64,000 nt of DNA. Origin: Staphylococcus condimenti. Its GTDB lineage: Bacteria; Bacillota; Bacilli; Staphylococcales; Staphylococcaceae. The notes under the pieces were generated by a model. The model was not told the DNA's origin. It did no database searches and worked only from the letters and a program-made list of their open reading frames with translations. The translations under genes and the position numbers were made by a program. How positions within the stretch are numbered: position 1 is the first letter of the stretch; each line of letters starts with the position of its first letter. The stretch spans positions 930,001-994,000 of the forward strand of contig NZ_CP015114.1 of the NCBI RefSeq assembly GCF_001618885.1. Direction: 5' to 3'. Of this stretch, positions 48,390 through 58,612 are shown one piece after another.

Positions 48390-48764
48390 ATGAACAAATA
48401 TTTACAATGGTTAATTTGGGTGTTGTTTGCACCTGTTCTCAGTTTAATAATATGGGGATTCAGAACACATACTTGGTCAAATTATATAGATATTTTATTT
48501 ATTGTAAGTATGATTTTGTTTATTGCAGGATTCGTAGTAATCCTAGTTCAAGATGGGATTTTTGATGCGACAAGCTATGGATTCAGACGTATCCGTTATC
48601 AAATGGGAGGAAAAAAGCATCGTAAGGCTTGGGAAGATGATGAATTTATGAACCCTAAGCAAGCAAAAAGAGACTTTTATTTAGTAGAGGCATGGGCAAA
48701 AAGAATGACAATTATCAATGCAGTTTTAATTCTTTTATGTTTATGCGCAATATTTACTTTTTAA
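48390..48764 (+). CDS. DUF3899 membrane protein (unknown function)
   Basis: A 124-aa protein with two N-terminal membrane segments (about 4-24 and 32-54), a basic cytosolic middle (RRIRYQMGGKKHRKAWEDDE) and a third C-terminal segment (about 106-124). This layout fits the DUF3899 family of Firmicutes. No function is known. AGGAG precedes the ATG at 48390; the other open frame starting at 48353 is a shadow. It is divergent from oppB and stands alone before a hairpin. Confidence 0.78.
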   Translation: MNKYLQWLIWVLFAPVLSLIIWGFRTHTWSNYIDILFIVSMILFIAGFVVILVQDGIFDATSYGFRRIRYQMGGKKHRKAWEDDEFMNPKQAKRDFYLVEAWAKRMTIINAVLILLCLCAIFTF

Positions 48765-48790
48765 AAACGGCAACTAGCGTCGCCGTTTTT
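48763..48790. terminator. Bidirectional terminator between DUF3899 gene and MFS gene
   Basis: Perfect arms AAAAACGGC and GCCGTTTTT with a 10-base loop. It begins inside the DUF3899 stop region. Confidence 0.88.
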
Positions 48791-48796
48791 AATTTA

Positions 48797-50035
48797 TTAT
48801 TCTTTAACTTGTTGTATCTTCGGCATTTTAAACAGCACGAGATACATTAACGCAAAACCAATTAATACAATTACACCAGTATAAACAGACATCATCCATG
48901 GTGTTAAGAATACGCCAATCACTAAACCTAATTGAGAAAGTACTTTTGCAGTAGTAAAACCTAATGAACTGATTGAACTATACACACCTCTAGCATGTTC
49001 TGGTGTTAATGCAAATCTTTCTGAGTTATAAATTGGTGAATAAATAATTTCACCAATTGTTGCAATAAATGCAAAAACTAAAATAAAAAATAAGACATTA
49101 GCTGATGTGATCATGACATAACCAAAAGTATAACAGAAAATTCCAATCACAAATATTACCTTCTTCGAAAAACTTTCAACCAAACGATTTATATAAAAGG
49201 TTAAGAACGCAACTGTGATCGTATTTACAATCATAATTAACGTGAAAATACGTACCCCATCAATTCTAATTCCTAAAAATGATACCGGATCAAATGTTTT
49301 TTGGAGACGTACAATGACATATGTATCTAAGCTGGCTTCTGCCATGAATACAAAACTGAATGCGAGCATCAAAATGATATAGGGTTTGTCTTTAAAAGCT
49401 TGTACATAGCCATGCAGAAACTTTTTAACTACAGAGTCCAACGAATCATGATTCGCAAATTTTTGTTGTACATCATAAATGAATACAAACACATACCAAC
49501 TAATTAAATTTGCAGCGAGAAACAAACCAAATAGTAAATGACGATGTTCAGCATACAATGCTGCACCTATCAACATACCGATTGCCATAGCAATATTGTT
49601 CATCCAGTAGAAGAAACGGTAAATAAAGTCACGACGTTGAGCTTGAATAGCATCCATAATCGCTGCTTCTAAAATGGGCATTTCAAATGAATTGGTTATG
49701 GAAAAAACGAAGAACGTTATACAAAATAATACCAATCCAATACCATGCATATTTACAGTAATTATTAGCAACACTAAACACACTGTATAAATCCCGTGGA
49801 CAAAACTGATTACTTTTTTACGTTCAAAGTGATCAGAAACATAGCCGCCGATAAATGATACTATAAATCCGATGATAACAGTTGCCATCAAGAAAATACC
49901 TGCAAAAACAGCATTAATCATAGTGGTTAGATATAAAGCGATAAAAGGTAAAATCGCAGAACTTGAAAGTGTAAGCAAAAAATCACACAGCATTCTTGCT
50001 TTTAATGTTCTAGAAAGTTGATTCAATTGATGCAT
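48797..50035 (-). CDS. MFS transporter (DHA1-like, substrate unknown)
   Basis: A 412-aa major facilitator with 12 segments. The loop 2-3 motif reads GGYVSDHFERKK. The arrangement resembles MdtH/YttB-type drug:proton antiporters, but no specific signature is visible. ATG 50035 follows GGTGGGTG; the frame opens earlier at 50062 with no site. It lies between the DUF3899 gene and fabF and is probably an insertion in the fab-opp interval. Single gene with its own terminator. Confidence 0.82.
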   Translation of the reverse strand: MHQLNQLSRTLKARMLCDFLLTLSSSAILPFIALYLTTMINAVFAGIFLMATVIIGFIVSFIGGYVSDHFERKKVISFVHGIYTVCLVLLIITVNMHGIGLVLFCITFFVFSITNSFEMPILEAAIMDAIQAQRRDFIYRFFYWMNNIAMAIGMLIGAALYAEHRHLLFGLFLAANLISWYVFVFIYDVQQKFANHDSLDSVVKKFLHGYVQAFKDKPYIILMLAFSFVFMAEASLDTYVIVRLQKTFDPVSFLGIRIDGVRIFTLIMIVNTITVAFLTFYINRLVESFSKKVIFVIGIFCYTFGYVMITSANVLFFILVFAFIATIGEIIYSPIYNSERFALTPEHARGVYSSISSLGFTTAKVLSQLGLVIGVFLTPWMMSVYTGVIVLIGFALMYLVLFKMPKIQQVKE

Positions 50036-50216
50036 CGATTTCACCCACCTTTGTTTATGCATTTAGTTTTTTTGATTTAATGCGTTAAATCATTAATTAA
50101 AAAGAACATTATTTTTTAATAGTTTATTTCATTATACACATTTAATGCTAATATGGTGTATTCATTTCAGTTTATGATTTTAAAATCTTTATTTCTGTTT
50201 TGAATAAAAAGAAAAA

Positions 50217-50255
50217 AAGCATTTGAAACGATTAAAATAACCGCTTCAAATGCTT
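50217..50255 (-). terminator. Terminator after fabF
   Basis: Stem AAGCATTTGAA / TTCAAATGCTT, followed by a T run on the minus strand. Confidence 0.85.
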
Positions 50256-50290
50256 ATCATTTCTTTATGTCTTAATAGACTATTTTGCCG

Positions 50291-51535
50291 CTAGTCTTCA
50301 AATTTTTTAAATACTAATACAGCATTGTGTCCGCCAAATCCAAGACTATTACTCATCGCATAAGTAATATCTAAATCTTGAGCTTCGTTTGGTACAAAAT
50401 CTAAATCACATTCTGGATCCGGAGTTACTGCATGAATTGTCGGCGCAACTTTGCTATCACGAATTGATAACGCTGAAAAGATTGCTTCTAAACCGCCTGT
50501 TGCCCCTAATAAGTGACCTGTCATTGATTTAGTTGAGCTGACTTTTAAGTTATTTGCTGCATCTCCAAATGTATTTTTAATTGCAAGCACTTCGTTTAAA
50601 TCACCTACTGGTGTACTAGTACCATGTGCATTTAAATATTGTACATCTGATGGTTGGATGCCTGCATCATCCATAGCTGCTTGCATTGCACGTGAACCAC
50701 CTTCACCCTCTGGAGCTGGCGCAGTAATATGGTATGCATCACCTGTTGAACCATAACCTACGATTTCTGCATAGATTTCAGCACCGCGTGCTTGTGCTGA
50801 TTCTAATGATTCAATCACTAAAACACCTGCACCTTCACCCATTACAAAGCCGTCTCGGCCTTCTTGGAATGGACGACAAGCTGTTTCTTTATCATCATTA
50901 GTAGAAAGCGCTCTGCTGGCACTGAAACCTGCAATAGCCATATGTGTAATTGGCGCTTCACTACCGCCAGTAACCATAGCATCTGCATCGCCACGTTGAA
51001 TGATTTTAAAAGCTTCACCAATTGAGTTAGTACCTGTTGCACAAGCTGTAACAGTAGAACCATTCGGGCCTTTTGCACCTAAATCGATAGAAACTTGTCC
51101 AGTAGCCATATCAGGAATCAACATTGGTACAAAGAATGGGCTGACACGACGAGGACCGCGATTAAGCAATTGGCTATGTGCAACTTCGAATGTTTCCATT
51201 CCACCGATACCTGAACCAATCCATACACCGATTCTATCTGCATTCGCATCGTTGATTTCTAACTTAGCATCTTTAACCGCTTCACGTGCAGCAACGACTG
51301 CATATTGTGTAAAACGATCCATACGACGCGCTTCTTTTTTCTCAATATAGTCTTCAATATTAAAATCTTTTAATTCTCCGCCTAAATGAACATTGTAATC
51401 AGATGTATCGATGCGTGTAATTTCATCAATACCATTAACACCGTTCAAGGCATTTTCCCATGAAGTTTTCGCATCATTACCTAGTGGAGATAATGCGCCT
51501 AGTCCTGTAATTACAACGCGTTGCTCTTTGCTCAT
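50291..51535 (-). CDS. fabF: Beta-ketoacyl-ACP synthase II FabF
   Basis: Condensing enzyme for fatty-acid chain elongation and target of platensimycin. The 414-aa thiolase-fold protein has catalytic Cys165 in [10 protein letters not shown] and histidines in [12 protein letters not shown] and [13 protein letters not shown]-terminal [10 protein letters not shown] is typical. AGGAGG precedes the ATG and the gap to fabH is 11 bases, so fabH-fabF form an operon under FapR. Confidence 0.96.
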   Translation of the reverse strand: MSKEQRVVITGLGALSPLGNDAKTSWENALNGVNGIDEITRIDTSDYNVHLGGELKDFNIEDYIEKKEARRMDRFTQYAVVAAREAVKDAKLEINDANADRIGVWIGSGIGGMETFEVAHSQLLNRGPRRVSPFFVPMLIPDMATGQVSIDLGAKGPNGSTVTACATGTNSIGEAFKIIQRGDADAMVTGGSEAPITHMAIAGFSASRALSTNDDKETACRPFQEGRDGFVMGEGAGVLVIESLESAQARGAEIYAEIVGYGSTGDAYHITAPAPEGEGGSRAMQAAMDDAGIQPSDVQYLNAHGTSTPVGDLNEVLAIKNTFGDAANNLKVSSTKSMTGHLLGATGGLEAIFSALSIRDSKVAPTIHAVTPDPECDLDFVPNEAQDLDITYAMSNSLGFGGHNAVLVFKKFED

Positions 51536-51546
51536 ACTTTATCCTC

Positions 51547-52488
51547 CTATTTTCCCCATCTTAGTGTAATTGCGCCCCAAGTCAGGCCGCCGCCGAATCC
51601 AACTAGAACCAAGACGTCGTCATCTTTGATTCTGCCGTTTTCAAGTTCTTGGCCGATACTTAACGGAATAGAAGCCGCCGAAGTATTACCATATTTATTC
51701 ACTGAAACGCTCATTTTTTCTTTAGGGATTCCTAAACGTTCTCGAGCTGATTCCATAATTCTGATATTCGCTTGGTGTGGAACAAACATATCAACATCGT
51801 CAGCAGTAATACCAGCCTTATCAACAACATTACGTGAAGCTTCTCCCATAATTCGTACTGCAAATTTAAACACTTCACGACCATTCATAAAGATTTTGCC
51901 ATTTTCAGGGTTTAAATATAAATATTTGCCGCCGCTGCCGTCAGAACCCATTTCATAACTCATAATACCGCGTCCTTCTGAAACTTCTCCGATGACTGCT
52001 GCTCCAGCTCCGTCACCAAAAAGAATTGCAGTCGAACGATCTGTCATATCTGTAATTTTAGATAATTTATCTACACCAACGACTAAAATGTTTTGGTAAT
52101 CGCCTGATGCAATGTACTGCTTAGCAGTAATTAATGAATACATAAATCCAGAACAAGCAGCAAGTTGATCCATTGTTGCTACTTTACCTAATCCTAGTCG
52201 TTCTTGAAGCATATTTGCTACAGTTGGAAATGGAAAATCACCTGTTGAAGTCGCAACGATGACCATATCTATATCTTCAGGTTTTATACCTGCATCTTTA
52301 ATTGCTTTTATGCTAGCTTCATATGCAAGATCTGATGTTTCTTGGTCTTCTCCTGCCCATCTGCGTTCTTTAATTCCTGTCATTTTAGAAATCCATTCAT
52401 CCGAAGTTTCTAAAAAAGTTTCAAAATAGGCATTGTCTACTACTTTTTCCGGAACATAAGTTCCGAAACCTTTAATACCCACGTCCAT
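51547..52488 (-). CDS. fabH: Beta-ketoacyl-ACP synthase III FabH
   Basis: Starts fatty-acid synthesis by condensing acetyl- or branched acyl-CoA with malonyl-ACP. The 313-aa protein shows catalytic Cys112 ([13 protein letters not shown]), His in [10 protein letters not shown] and Asn in KYGNTSAAS. In staphylococci it selects branched primers. AAGAAGGTG precedes the ATG. The gene starts 27 bases after a perfect FapR palindrome. Confidence 0.96.
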   Translation of the reverse strand: MDVGIKGFGTYVPEKVVDNAYFETFLETSDEWISKMTGIKERRWAGEDQETSDLAYEASIKAIKDAGIKPEDIDMVIVATSTGDFPFPTVANMLQERLGLGKVATMDQLAACSGFMYSLITAKQYIASGDYQNILVVGVDKLSKITDMTDRSTAILFGDGAGAAVIGEVSEGRGIMSYEMGSDGSGGKYLYLNPENGKIFMNGREVFKFAVRIMGEASRNVVDKAGITADDVDMFVPHQANIRIMESARERLGIPKEKMSVSVNKYGNTSAASIPLSIGQELENGRIKDDDVLVLVGFGGGLTWGAITLRWGK

Positions 52489-52514
52489 GGTTCTACACCT
52501 TCTTAAAAATATTT

Positions 52515-52531
52515 TTAATACCAGGTATTAA
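52515..52531. promoter_or_regulatory. FapR operator of fabH-fabF
   Basis: TTAATACCAGGTATTAA is a perfect 17-bp palindrome matching the FapR box pattern (TTAGTACCT-N-ATACTAA type). It overlaps the likely -10 region of the fabH promoter. FapR represses lipid genes and is released by malonyl-CoA. The fapR gene is not in this window. Confidence 0.88.
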
Positions 52532-52749
52532 TTTATCATATTTTTCTTTTTAAACACAAGCGCTTTAACTATCATCTGTTATGGAATTACTCATACTATT
52601 ATAATATTTGAAGTTCCGTATCACAATTATTGTGATGTCAAAACCCGATTTTAATAAGGTAAAACTTTGATATTTTACTTCCATCACTATACAAAGCTAT
52701 TGTTCTAATTTATAATTAAAATAAAGATAATTCTATGGAGGCACTACAG

Positions 52750-52953
52750 ATGAGATACATTATGGTACTATTCTGGTCAGTATTGTTGCTTGAAATGGTA
52801 AACTTCGTATTAAATAGTTTAGCAGGTGGCGGCAAATTGAATTTTATTATCCCAATTTTATTTGCGGTTATCTTCACAATTGTAGTTGCAATTTTAGATG
52901 TGCTTATGAAGCCGGTTAAAAATTCAACTTCAGCGGAAGACAGCAAACAATAA
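52750..52953 (+). CDS. DUF2929 small membrane protein (YjzD-like)
   Basis: A 67-aa protein with two hydrophobic segments (about 3-20 and 29-50) and a polar tail KPVKNSTSAEDSKQ. It fits the DUF2929/YjzD family found next to fabH in Bacillales. Function unknown. TGGAGG lies 8 nt before ATG 52750, which settles the start against an in-frame ATG at 52735. It is divergent from fabH. Confidence 0.78.
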   Translation: MRYIMVLFWSVLLLEMVNFVLNSLAGGGKLNFIIPILFAVIFTIVVAILDVLMKPVKNSTSAEDSKQ

Positions 52954-52965
52954 CATATCGACATT

Positions 52966-52996
52966 AAATCCGGTATTTAATACTGGATTTTTTATT
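52966..52996 (+). terminator. Terminator after the DUF2929 gene
   Basis: Stem AAATCCGGTATT / AATACTGGATTT followed by TTTTATTTT. Confidence 0.8.
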
Positions 52997-53002
52997 TTAC
53001 AA

Positions 53003-53045
53003 AAAATGCTGGAATCTCTTAGTTTTCTCGAGATTCCAGCATTTT
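53003..53045 (-). terminator. Terminator after clpB
   Basis: Perfect 16-bp arms AAAATGCTGGAATCTC and GAGATTCCAGCATTTT, nine bases after the clpB stop. Confidence 0.9.
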
Positions 53046-53053
53046 GTTCTATC

Positions 53054-55663
53054 TTAATTTAATTGTGCTTCTTCTACTTTGAAGTTCAATTCATTATCGC
53101 CTAAATCAACTTTAACAGTTGTACCTTCTGGTAATGATTCTTTAATCATCATACGTGCTAATGGTGTTTCAATTTGACGTTGAACAAAACGTTTAAGCGG
53201 TCTTGCACCAAATTGAGGTTCGTAAGCTTCCTCACCCAACCATTTTTTCGCTGCCTCTGACACTTCAATAGAAATACGTTGATCAAGCAAACGAATATTA
53301 AGTTCTGTAAGAATTTTTTCTACAATCATACTCATATCATTAACAGATAATGGGCGGAAGAGAACAATATCATCCATACGGTTCAAAATTTCAGGTTTAA
53401 AGTATTGGTTTAAGCTTGTCATTACTGCAGATTCTGTAGTTTCAGAAATAACACCTGTTTCTTTTACTTGTTCAAGTAAAATTTGAGAGCCGATATTGCT
53501 TGTCATAATAATAATTGTGTTTTTGAAGTCAACATTACGTCCTTTAGAATCAGTTAAATGTCCTTCATCTAAAATTTGAAGCAATACGTTGAAGACATCT
53601 GAATGAGCTTTTTCAACTTCATCTAACAAGATAACTGAATATGGATTACGTCTCACAGCTTCAGTTAATTGTCCACCTTCATCATGACCTACATAGCCAG
53701 GAGGAGCTCCAATTAATCTTGAAACGGAATGTTTTTCCATATATTCACTCATATCGATTCGAATCATGTGTTTTTCTGAATCAAATAAAGAAGAAGCTAA
53801 AGCTTTAGCTAATTCTGTTTTACCTACCCCTGTAGGACCTAGGAATAAGAAACTGCCTATTGGACGATTAGGATCTTTAATACCTGCTCTGGCTCTAATA
53901 ACTGCATCTGCGACTAAATCCACAGCTCTGTCTTGACCTACAACACGTTCATGCAAGATATCATTTAAGTGTAATAATTTGTCACGTTCACTTTCTACTA
54001 ATTTAGTAACTGGAATACCTGTCCATTGACTGACAATATCCCCAATTTCTTCATCTGTAACAATTTCACGGATGATTCTTTCATGATCTTCGCTTTGTTC
54101 ATCTTGGAAAGCATCTTCTAAATCACGCAATTCTTTTTCTAATTTCGGTATTTTACCATGTTGTAATTCAGCTGCTTTTTCCAAATCATAATTATTTTCC
54201 GCATCTTCTAAAGCTTTGCGGCTTTCATCCAATTCTGCTCGTTTTTCTTGCAGTTTTGAGATTTTTTCTTTTTCTTGTTCTACGCGAGATTGCAATGCTG
54301 ATTGTTTTTCTTTCTCATTTGAAAGTTCTTCTTGCAACTCTTTTAAACGTTGTTGACTGACATTATCAGATTCATGTTTTAATGCGTTTTCTTCAATTTC
54401 TAATTGCATAACTCGACGATTGACTTGATCAAGTTCTGTCGGATTAGATCCCATTTCAGTACGGATAGTAGCACAAGCTTGGTCTACTAAATCAATTGCT
54501 TTATCCGGTAAGAAGCGATCTGTAATATAGCGATCAGATAATTCCGCTGCTGCTACTAAAGCACGGTCTTGAATTCTCACACCATGATATACTTCATAAC
54601 GTTCTTTCAAACCACGTAAAATTGAAATTGTATCTTCTACATCCGGTTCAGAAACGCCTACTTTTTGGAAACGACGTTCTAACGCAGAATCTTTTTCAAT
54701 ATATTCACGATATTCATTCAAAGTTGTAGCACCGATACAATGCAGTTCACCTCTAGCAAGCATCGGTTTCAACATATTACCGGCATCCATGGCGCCGTCT
54801 GTTTTACCTGCTCCAACTAGCATATGCAATTCATCAATAAATAATATGATTCTGCCGTCTGAATCTTTGATTTCTTTCAATACAGCTTTTAATCGTTCTT
54901 CAAATTCACCGCGATATTTCGCGCCAGCTACTAAAGCACTTAAATCTAATTCAAAAATCGTTTTATCTAATAAAGACTCAGGCACATCTTTTTTAACAAT
55001 TCGTTGTGCTAAGCCTTCAACAATTGCAGTTTTACCTACACCAGGTTCCCCTATTAATACAGGGTTATTTTTAGTTTTACGGCTCAAAATTCGTATTGTG
55101 TTACGAATTTCTTCATCACGTCCAATAACAGGATCCATGTTGCCTTGACGGACTTCTTCAACTAAATCACGTCCGTATTTTTCTAGAGCTTCATAATTTG
55201 CTTCAGGATTTTGTGATGTCACGTGATTTCCTCCTCTGACTTTCTTAATAATTTCTTTGATTACTTCATCCTTATTGCCTACAAATTGCTGAGTTATTTC
55301 ATTTGTTTCAATCGCAGCAAGTAAAAGATGTTCCATAGAGACGAATTCATCATCATACGTTTCCATTATTTTTTCAGCTTGGTTAAAAAGTGTATTCGTA
55401 TTATTACCAATATATTGTCCATATTGTATATTATCGCCTTTGACTGTTGCATAATGATTTAGTTTTTCTTCATATGCTTCAGAAAGTGCTACTATATCTA
55501 TATTAGCGCGTTCAAGTACACTTTTAAAAAGACTATTTTCACTATTTAAAGCAGCAATCAAAACTGCTTCTGCTTCTACATTTTGCTGTTCGTGCTGTTT
55601 TGCGATTTCAATTGCACCTTGCAATGATTCTTGAACAGCATATGTCATTTTATTTGCATCCAA
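53054..55663 (-). CDS. clpB: Disaggregase ClpB
   Basis: A hexameric AAA+ chaperone that pulls proteins from aggregates together with DnaK. The 869-aa protein has an N domain (1-145), NBD1 with Walker [10 protein letters not shown], a coiled-coil middle domain (about 400-520) and NBD2 with GPTGVGKTE. It has no ClpP-binding loop. The start is TTG 55663: GAGGTG is 6 nt upstream and it gives [11 protein letters not shown], the usual N-terminus, while the frame opens further up at 55699. A CtsR box and a SigA promoter lie upstream, consistent with heat induction. Confidence 0.95.
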   Translation of the reverse strand: MDANKMTYAVQESLQGAIEIAKQHEQQNVEAEAVLIAALNSENSLFKSVLERANIDIVALSEAYEEKLNHYATVKGDNIQYGQYIGNNTNTLFNQAEKIMETYDDEFVSMEHLLLAAIETNEITQQFVGNKDEVIKEIIKKVRGGNHVTSQNPEANYEALEKYGRDLVEEVRQGNMDPVIGRDEEIRNTIRILSRKTKNNPVLIGEPGVGKTAIVEGLAQRIVKKDVPESLLDKTIFELDLSALVAGAKYRGEFEERLKAVLKEIKDSDGRIILFIDELHMLVGAGKTDGAMDAGNMLKPMLARGELHCIGATTLNEYREYIEKDSALERRFQKVGVSEPDVEDTISILRGLKERYEVYHGVRIQDRALVAAAELSDRYITDRFLPDKAIDLVDQACATIRTEMGSNPTELDQVNRRVMQLEIEENALKHESDNVSQQRLKELQEELSNEKEKQSALQSRVEQEKEKISKLQEKRAELDESRKALEDAENNYDLEKAAELQHGKIPKLEKELRDLEDAFQDEQSEDHERIIREIVTDEEIGDIVSQWTGIPVTKLVESERDKLLHLNDILHERVVGQDRAVDLVADAVIRARAGIKDPNRPIGSFLFLGPTGVGKTELAKALASSLFDSEKHMIRIDMSEYMEKHSVSRLIGAPPGYVGHDEGGQLTEAVRRNPYSVILLDEVEKAHSDVFNVLLQILDEGHLTDSKGRNVDFKNTIIIMTSNIGSQILLEQVKETGVISETTESAVMTSLNQYFKPEILNRMDDIVLFRPLSVNDMSMIVEKILTELNIRLLDQRISIEVSEAAKKWLGEEAYEPQFGARPLKRFVQRQIETPLARMMIKESLPEGTTVKVDLGDNELNFKVEEAQLN

Positions 55664-55712
55664 TTTATTCACCTCTGTCGATTCAGTATACTGAGCCAAG
55701 AACCTTCTTGAC

Positions 55713-55729
55713 TTTGACTTACTTTGACC
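55713..55729 (-). promoter_or_regulatory. CtsR heat-shock operator of clpB
   Basis: The minus strand reads GGTCAAA-GTA-AGTCAAA, the tandem heptad recognised by the repressor CtsR, with a third partial GTCAAG after it. It lies over the predicted transcription start. Confidence 0.88.
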
Positions 55730-55737
55730 TTAATAAT

Positions 55738-55767
55738 AGTATAAGCTATATTCTAAGATTTTTTCAA
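55738..55767 (-). promoter_or_regulatory. SigA-type promoter of clpB
   Basis: Minus-strand -35 TTGAAA (55767-55762), an 18-base spacer and -10 TATACT (55743-55738), directly before the CtsR box. Confidence 0.7.
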
Positions 55768-55798
55768 CTTATTACCCTCTTTGAATTCAAAAAAATTT

Positions 55799-55842
55799 AA
55801 AAAAGAAATGGGGCTGGAAAAAATAATGTTCCAGCTCCATTC
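55799..55842 (-). terminator. Terminator after the OatA-like gene
   Basis: Arms AAATGGGGCTGGAA and TTCCAGCTCCATT with minus-strand T run. The GGGCTGGAA core is shared with the dispersed staphylococcal hairpin family, compare 16118-16213. Confidence 0.85.
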
Positions 55843-55861
55843 CTACACTTACTTTACTATT

Positions 55862-57700
55862 TTATTTATCTTTTTTTAATCCCATTGTTTTAATAATTTC
55901 ATCAGATAATGCTTTAACTCCTGAATATTCTAAATGAATACCATCAGGTGCAAAGTATTCACTGTGTCCTGCTGATCGGCTGTACCAATCTACTAATTTT
56001 ACATTTTTATGTTTAGCTGCTGCTTCTTTCATCAAGTCATTCACGTGTTTTTCGTAATCACGTGGCACACGTGTATTTACAAGATATACATCCGCATCGC
56101 CAAATGATTTGATAACTGAATCAAGTTGATTTTTATCAAAATCACCATTTGTACCAAGTTCAATAATGACCTTGTCGCCTTTTTTATTGTAATGGCTATA
56201 TTGCGAATCAATTAATGGCTTCGCTTGATACATATTTCGTCCTACTTTACCGTCGATAACAGAACGCGGCACACTTTCTTTAAAGTATTCACCAATATCT
56301 ACCATGACGGAGTCACCGATTAATAACGGTTGCACATCATCATATACATCTGTACTTTCTTCCGGTTCTTCACCGCCGCCATTTCCTAGGAAATCCATTT
56401 TTCCATAAGGAATAGGTCTTACTACATATTTATCAATACTATTCGTATCAAACTGCGTCGCTTTTTCTCCTACAGTATCTTTACCGTATTTATCAAAAAG
56501 TCCAGCTAAAATAAGTACAAATGGAATTAATATAAGAAGCATTAAAACCCAACGGACAATGTTGCTTTTAGACCAATTACTAATAGATAGCGCTTTGAAG
56601 CCTTTTTTACGGAAAGGTGTTTCTACATATCGATATGAGAACTCTGCCATAGCAACTGTCAGTACTAAATCAATCAAGTAGACATAAATAGGAATTTGTC
56701 CTGCTACGAAATATCGATGTGTAAAAATAATAACTGGAAAGTGCCACAAATATAAACTGTATGAACGTTTACCTAAATAAACGAATACAGGATTACCCAT
56801 AAATCGAGCCAACAATCCGGATGGATGTACGATACTTGCAATCAAGAATAAAGTAATTCCTGAAATCAAGTAAAAGCCACCATTATAAATCCAATAGCTT
56901 TGGTCATCTACATATATAAAGAGACAAACCAAAATCGCAAGCGATATCACACCAACAATATCTACCAGTGAACGAACTGCAAAAGGCGGATCTTTTTTCA
57001 ATCTGTTCGGCGGCCATAAGAATGCTAATATAACACCTAGCAACAGTGTTTGCAGTCTTGTGTCAGTACCGAAATACACACGTGAAAAGTTCATTCCAGG
57101 GTGTGTTAACAATACCATCACCAACAATGAAATTAGAGAAATCACCCAAAATATCAGTGTGATTTGTTTCGGCTTTTTAATTTTATTCAATAATAAAATA
57201 AGAACTAGTGGGAAAAATAAATAAAATTGTTCCTCAATTGCGAGTGACCATAAATGTTTTAATGGTTCAAATGAGAATTGATCAAAGTAGTTTACGTCTT
57301 TTGCAATGTACCACCAGTTTGAAACATAAAAGAGTGCTGCAAAAGCATCATGTTTCACTCTTATAATTTCTTCTCTCTGCAAAATCAGAGTGACAATGGT
57401 GACGATACTGACCACAAATACCATGGCTGGTATTAAACGTTTAATACGTCTCGTCCAGAATTTTTTTAAATCAATACTTCCATTTTTCTTATACTCTATT
57501 AACAACAAACTTGTGATTAAATAACCAGAAATAACAAAAAATGTATCAACACCTAAGAAACCGCCTGCAAGCCATTGTTTATTCAAATGATAAATAATAA
57601 TTCCTAGAACCGCAATCGCTCTTAACCCATCGAGTCCAGGCATGTAATTCATCTTCTTAGGCGAGTTATTGTTACTTGAACTGCGCTTCAAATTATTCAT
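55862..57700 (-). CDS. OatA-like membrane O-acyltransferase with SGNH domain
   Basis: A 612-aa two-part protein. An N-terminal acyltransferase-3 domain with about 11 membrane segments (GLDGLRAIAVLGIIIYHL, FFVISGYLITSLLL) is followed by an extracellular SGNH esterase-like domain: nucleophile in LLIGDSVMVD, oxyanion Asn in ELGTNGDF, and Asp-His in PDGIHLEYSG. OatA proteins acetylate MurNAc C6-OH and give lysozyme resistance. Staphylococci carry two such paralogues; this one sits next to clpB, and its exact acceptor is not certain. ATG 57700 has AAAGG at 7 nt; the frame also opens at 57739. Confidence 0.88.
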   Translation of the reverse strand: MNNLKRSSSNNNSPKKMNYMPGLDGLRAIAVLGIIIYHLNKQWLAGGFLGVDTFFVISGYLITSLLLIEYKKNGSIDLKKFWTRRIKRLIPAMVFVVSIVTIVTLILQREEIIRVKHDAFAALFYVSNWWYIAKDVNYFDQFSFEPLKHLWSLAIEEQFYLFFPLVLILLLNKIKKPKQITLIFWVISLISLLVMVLLTHPGMNFSRVYFGTDTRLQTLLLGVILAFLWPPNRLKKDPPFAVRSLVDIVGVISLAILVCLFIYVDDQSYWIYNGGFYLISGITLFLIASIVHPSGLLARFMGNPVFVYLGKRSYSLYLWHFPVIIFTHRYFVAGQIPIYVYLIDLVLTVAMAEFSYRYVETPFRKKGFKALSISNWSKSNIVRWVLMLLILIPFVLILAGLFDKYGKDTVGEKATQFDTNSIDKYVVRPIPYGKMDFLGNGGGEEPEESTDVYDDVQPLLIGDSVMVDIGEYFKESVPRSVIDGKVGRNMYQAKPLIDSQYSHYNKKGDKVIIELGTNGDFDKNQLDSVIKSFGDADVYLVNTRVPRDYEKHVNDLMKEAAAKHKNVKLVDWYSRSAGHSEYFAPDGIHLEYSGVKALSDEIIKTMGLKKDK

Positions 57701-57912
57701 GCACTTACCTTTCTTTCCATCTTTAATTTCCGTTAACATGTGCTATGTATCTATTTAATAGGCACGTTTGCGTCATAATTACCACTTGTAATATTAATGT
57801 AATAATCTTGCAATATCAAGTCATTATATGCGATTTGAGTTAATTTTAAATCTTACAAAACCGTACATTATTTAAATTTGACTATTTTGTGATAGTTTTA
57901 TTTTAAATAACA

Positions 57913-57982
57913 AAAGAGAAACGACACGCATTGCATTAAACTGTTTTAAAGTTTAACGTTAAGCAATGTATCGTTTCTCTTT
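57913..57982 (-). terminator. Terminator after sufT
   Basis: A long stem AAAGAGAAACGACACGCATTGC / GCAATGTATCGTTTCTCTTT with a 28-base loop that itself has partial pairing. Confidence 0.8.
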
Positions 57983-58013
57983 CTAAAGTGATAACATTAT
58001 TTTTAAATGTAAA

Positions 58014-58322
58014 TTAGCTCACGCCTAAAGCAATTTTCGCATAGCGTGACATCATATCTTTATTCCATGGTGGATTCCATACAATATTAACTTCTGTTTC
58101 TTGGATTTCAGGAATCTCAGCAAGAACCATTTTGATTTGTTCAATAATTTGCGGTCCAAGCGGACAACCCATTGAAGTTAAAGTCATTTCAACTTTACAT
58201 AAACCATCATCATCAAGATCTACTTTATATATTAAACCCAAATTAACGACATCTATGCCTAGCTCAGGGTCAATTACATTTTCTAATGCACCAAGAATAT
58301 TATCTTTTAATGCTTCCTCCAT
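58014..58322 (-). CDS. sufT: SufT, MIP18/DUF59-family Fe-S maturation factor
   Basis: A 102-aa protein of the MIP18 family. The conserved core reads VIDPELGIDVVNLGLIY, then MTLTSMGCPLGPQI with the conserved cysteine, and ends NIVWNPPWNKDMMSRYAKIALGVS. In S. aureus SufT aids iron-sulfur cluster assembly under high demand. ATG 58322 follows GAGGTGAG; the frame opens seven codons earlier. Single gene; divergent from the HAD gene. Confidence 0.92.
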   Translation of the reverse strand: MEEALKDNILGALENVIDPELGIDVVNLGLIYKVDLDDDGLCKVEMTLTSMGCPLGPQIIEQIKMVLAEIPEIQETEVNIVWNPPWNKDMMSRYAKIALGVS

Positions 58323-58612
58323 TTCGCTCACCTCTCTAAGCAATAATTATTAATCTTAATATATCAAATATCCGACAAAACTCCAATAAAATGCTATTAT
58401 TAGAATACACTGGATAAGGTGTTAAATAATAATATCTCTTCAAATGACAAGATATTATTAACTATAGACATCAATGTTTTGTTTATCACTATAAAGGCTA
58501 GAACGATAACTTGAAGAAAAGCATCATACTTTCTTTAGGCGTTCAGCCTATTTTAAAATTTGCAGTACATGCATTATTTAACGAATCCTCTCAGCATTAA
58601 GGAGATAATTTT

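Noticed and set aside
53054-55699. Longer ClpB starting at 55699
   Set aside because: The upstream codons precede the GAGGTG ribosome site that serves TTG 55663, and the shorter form has the standard N-terminus and length.
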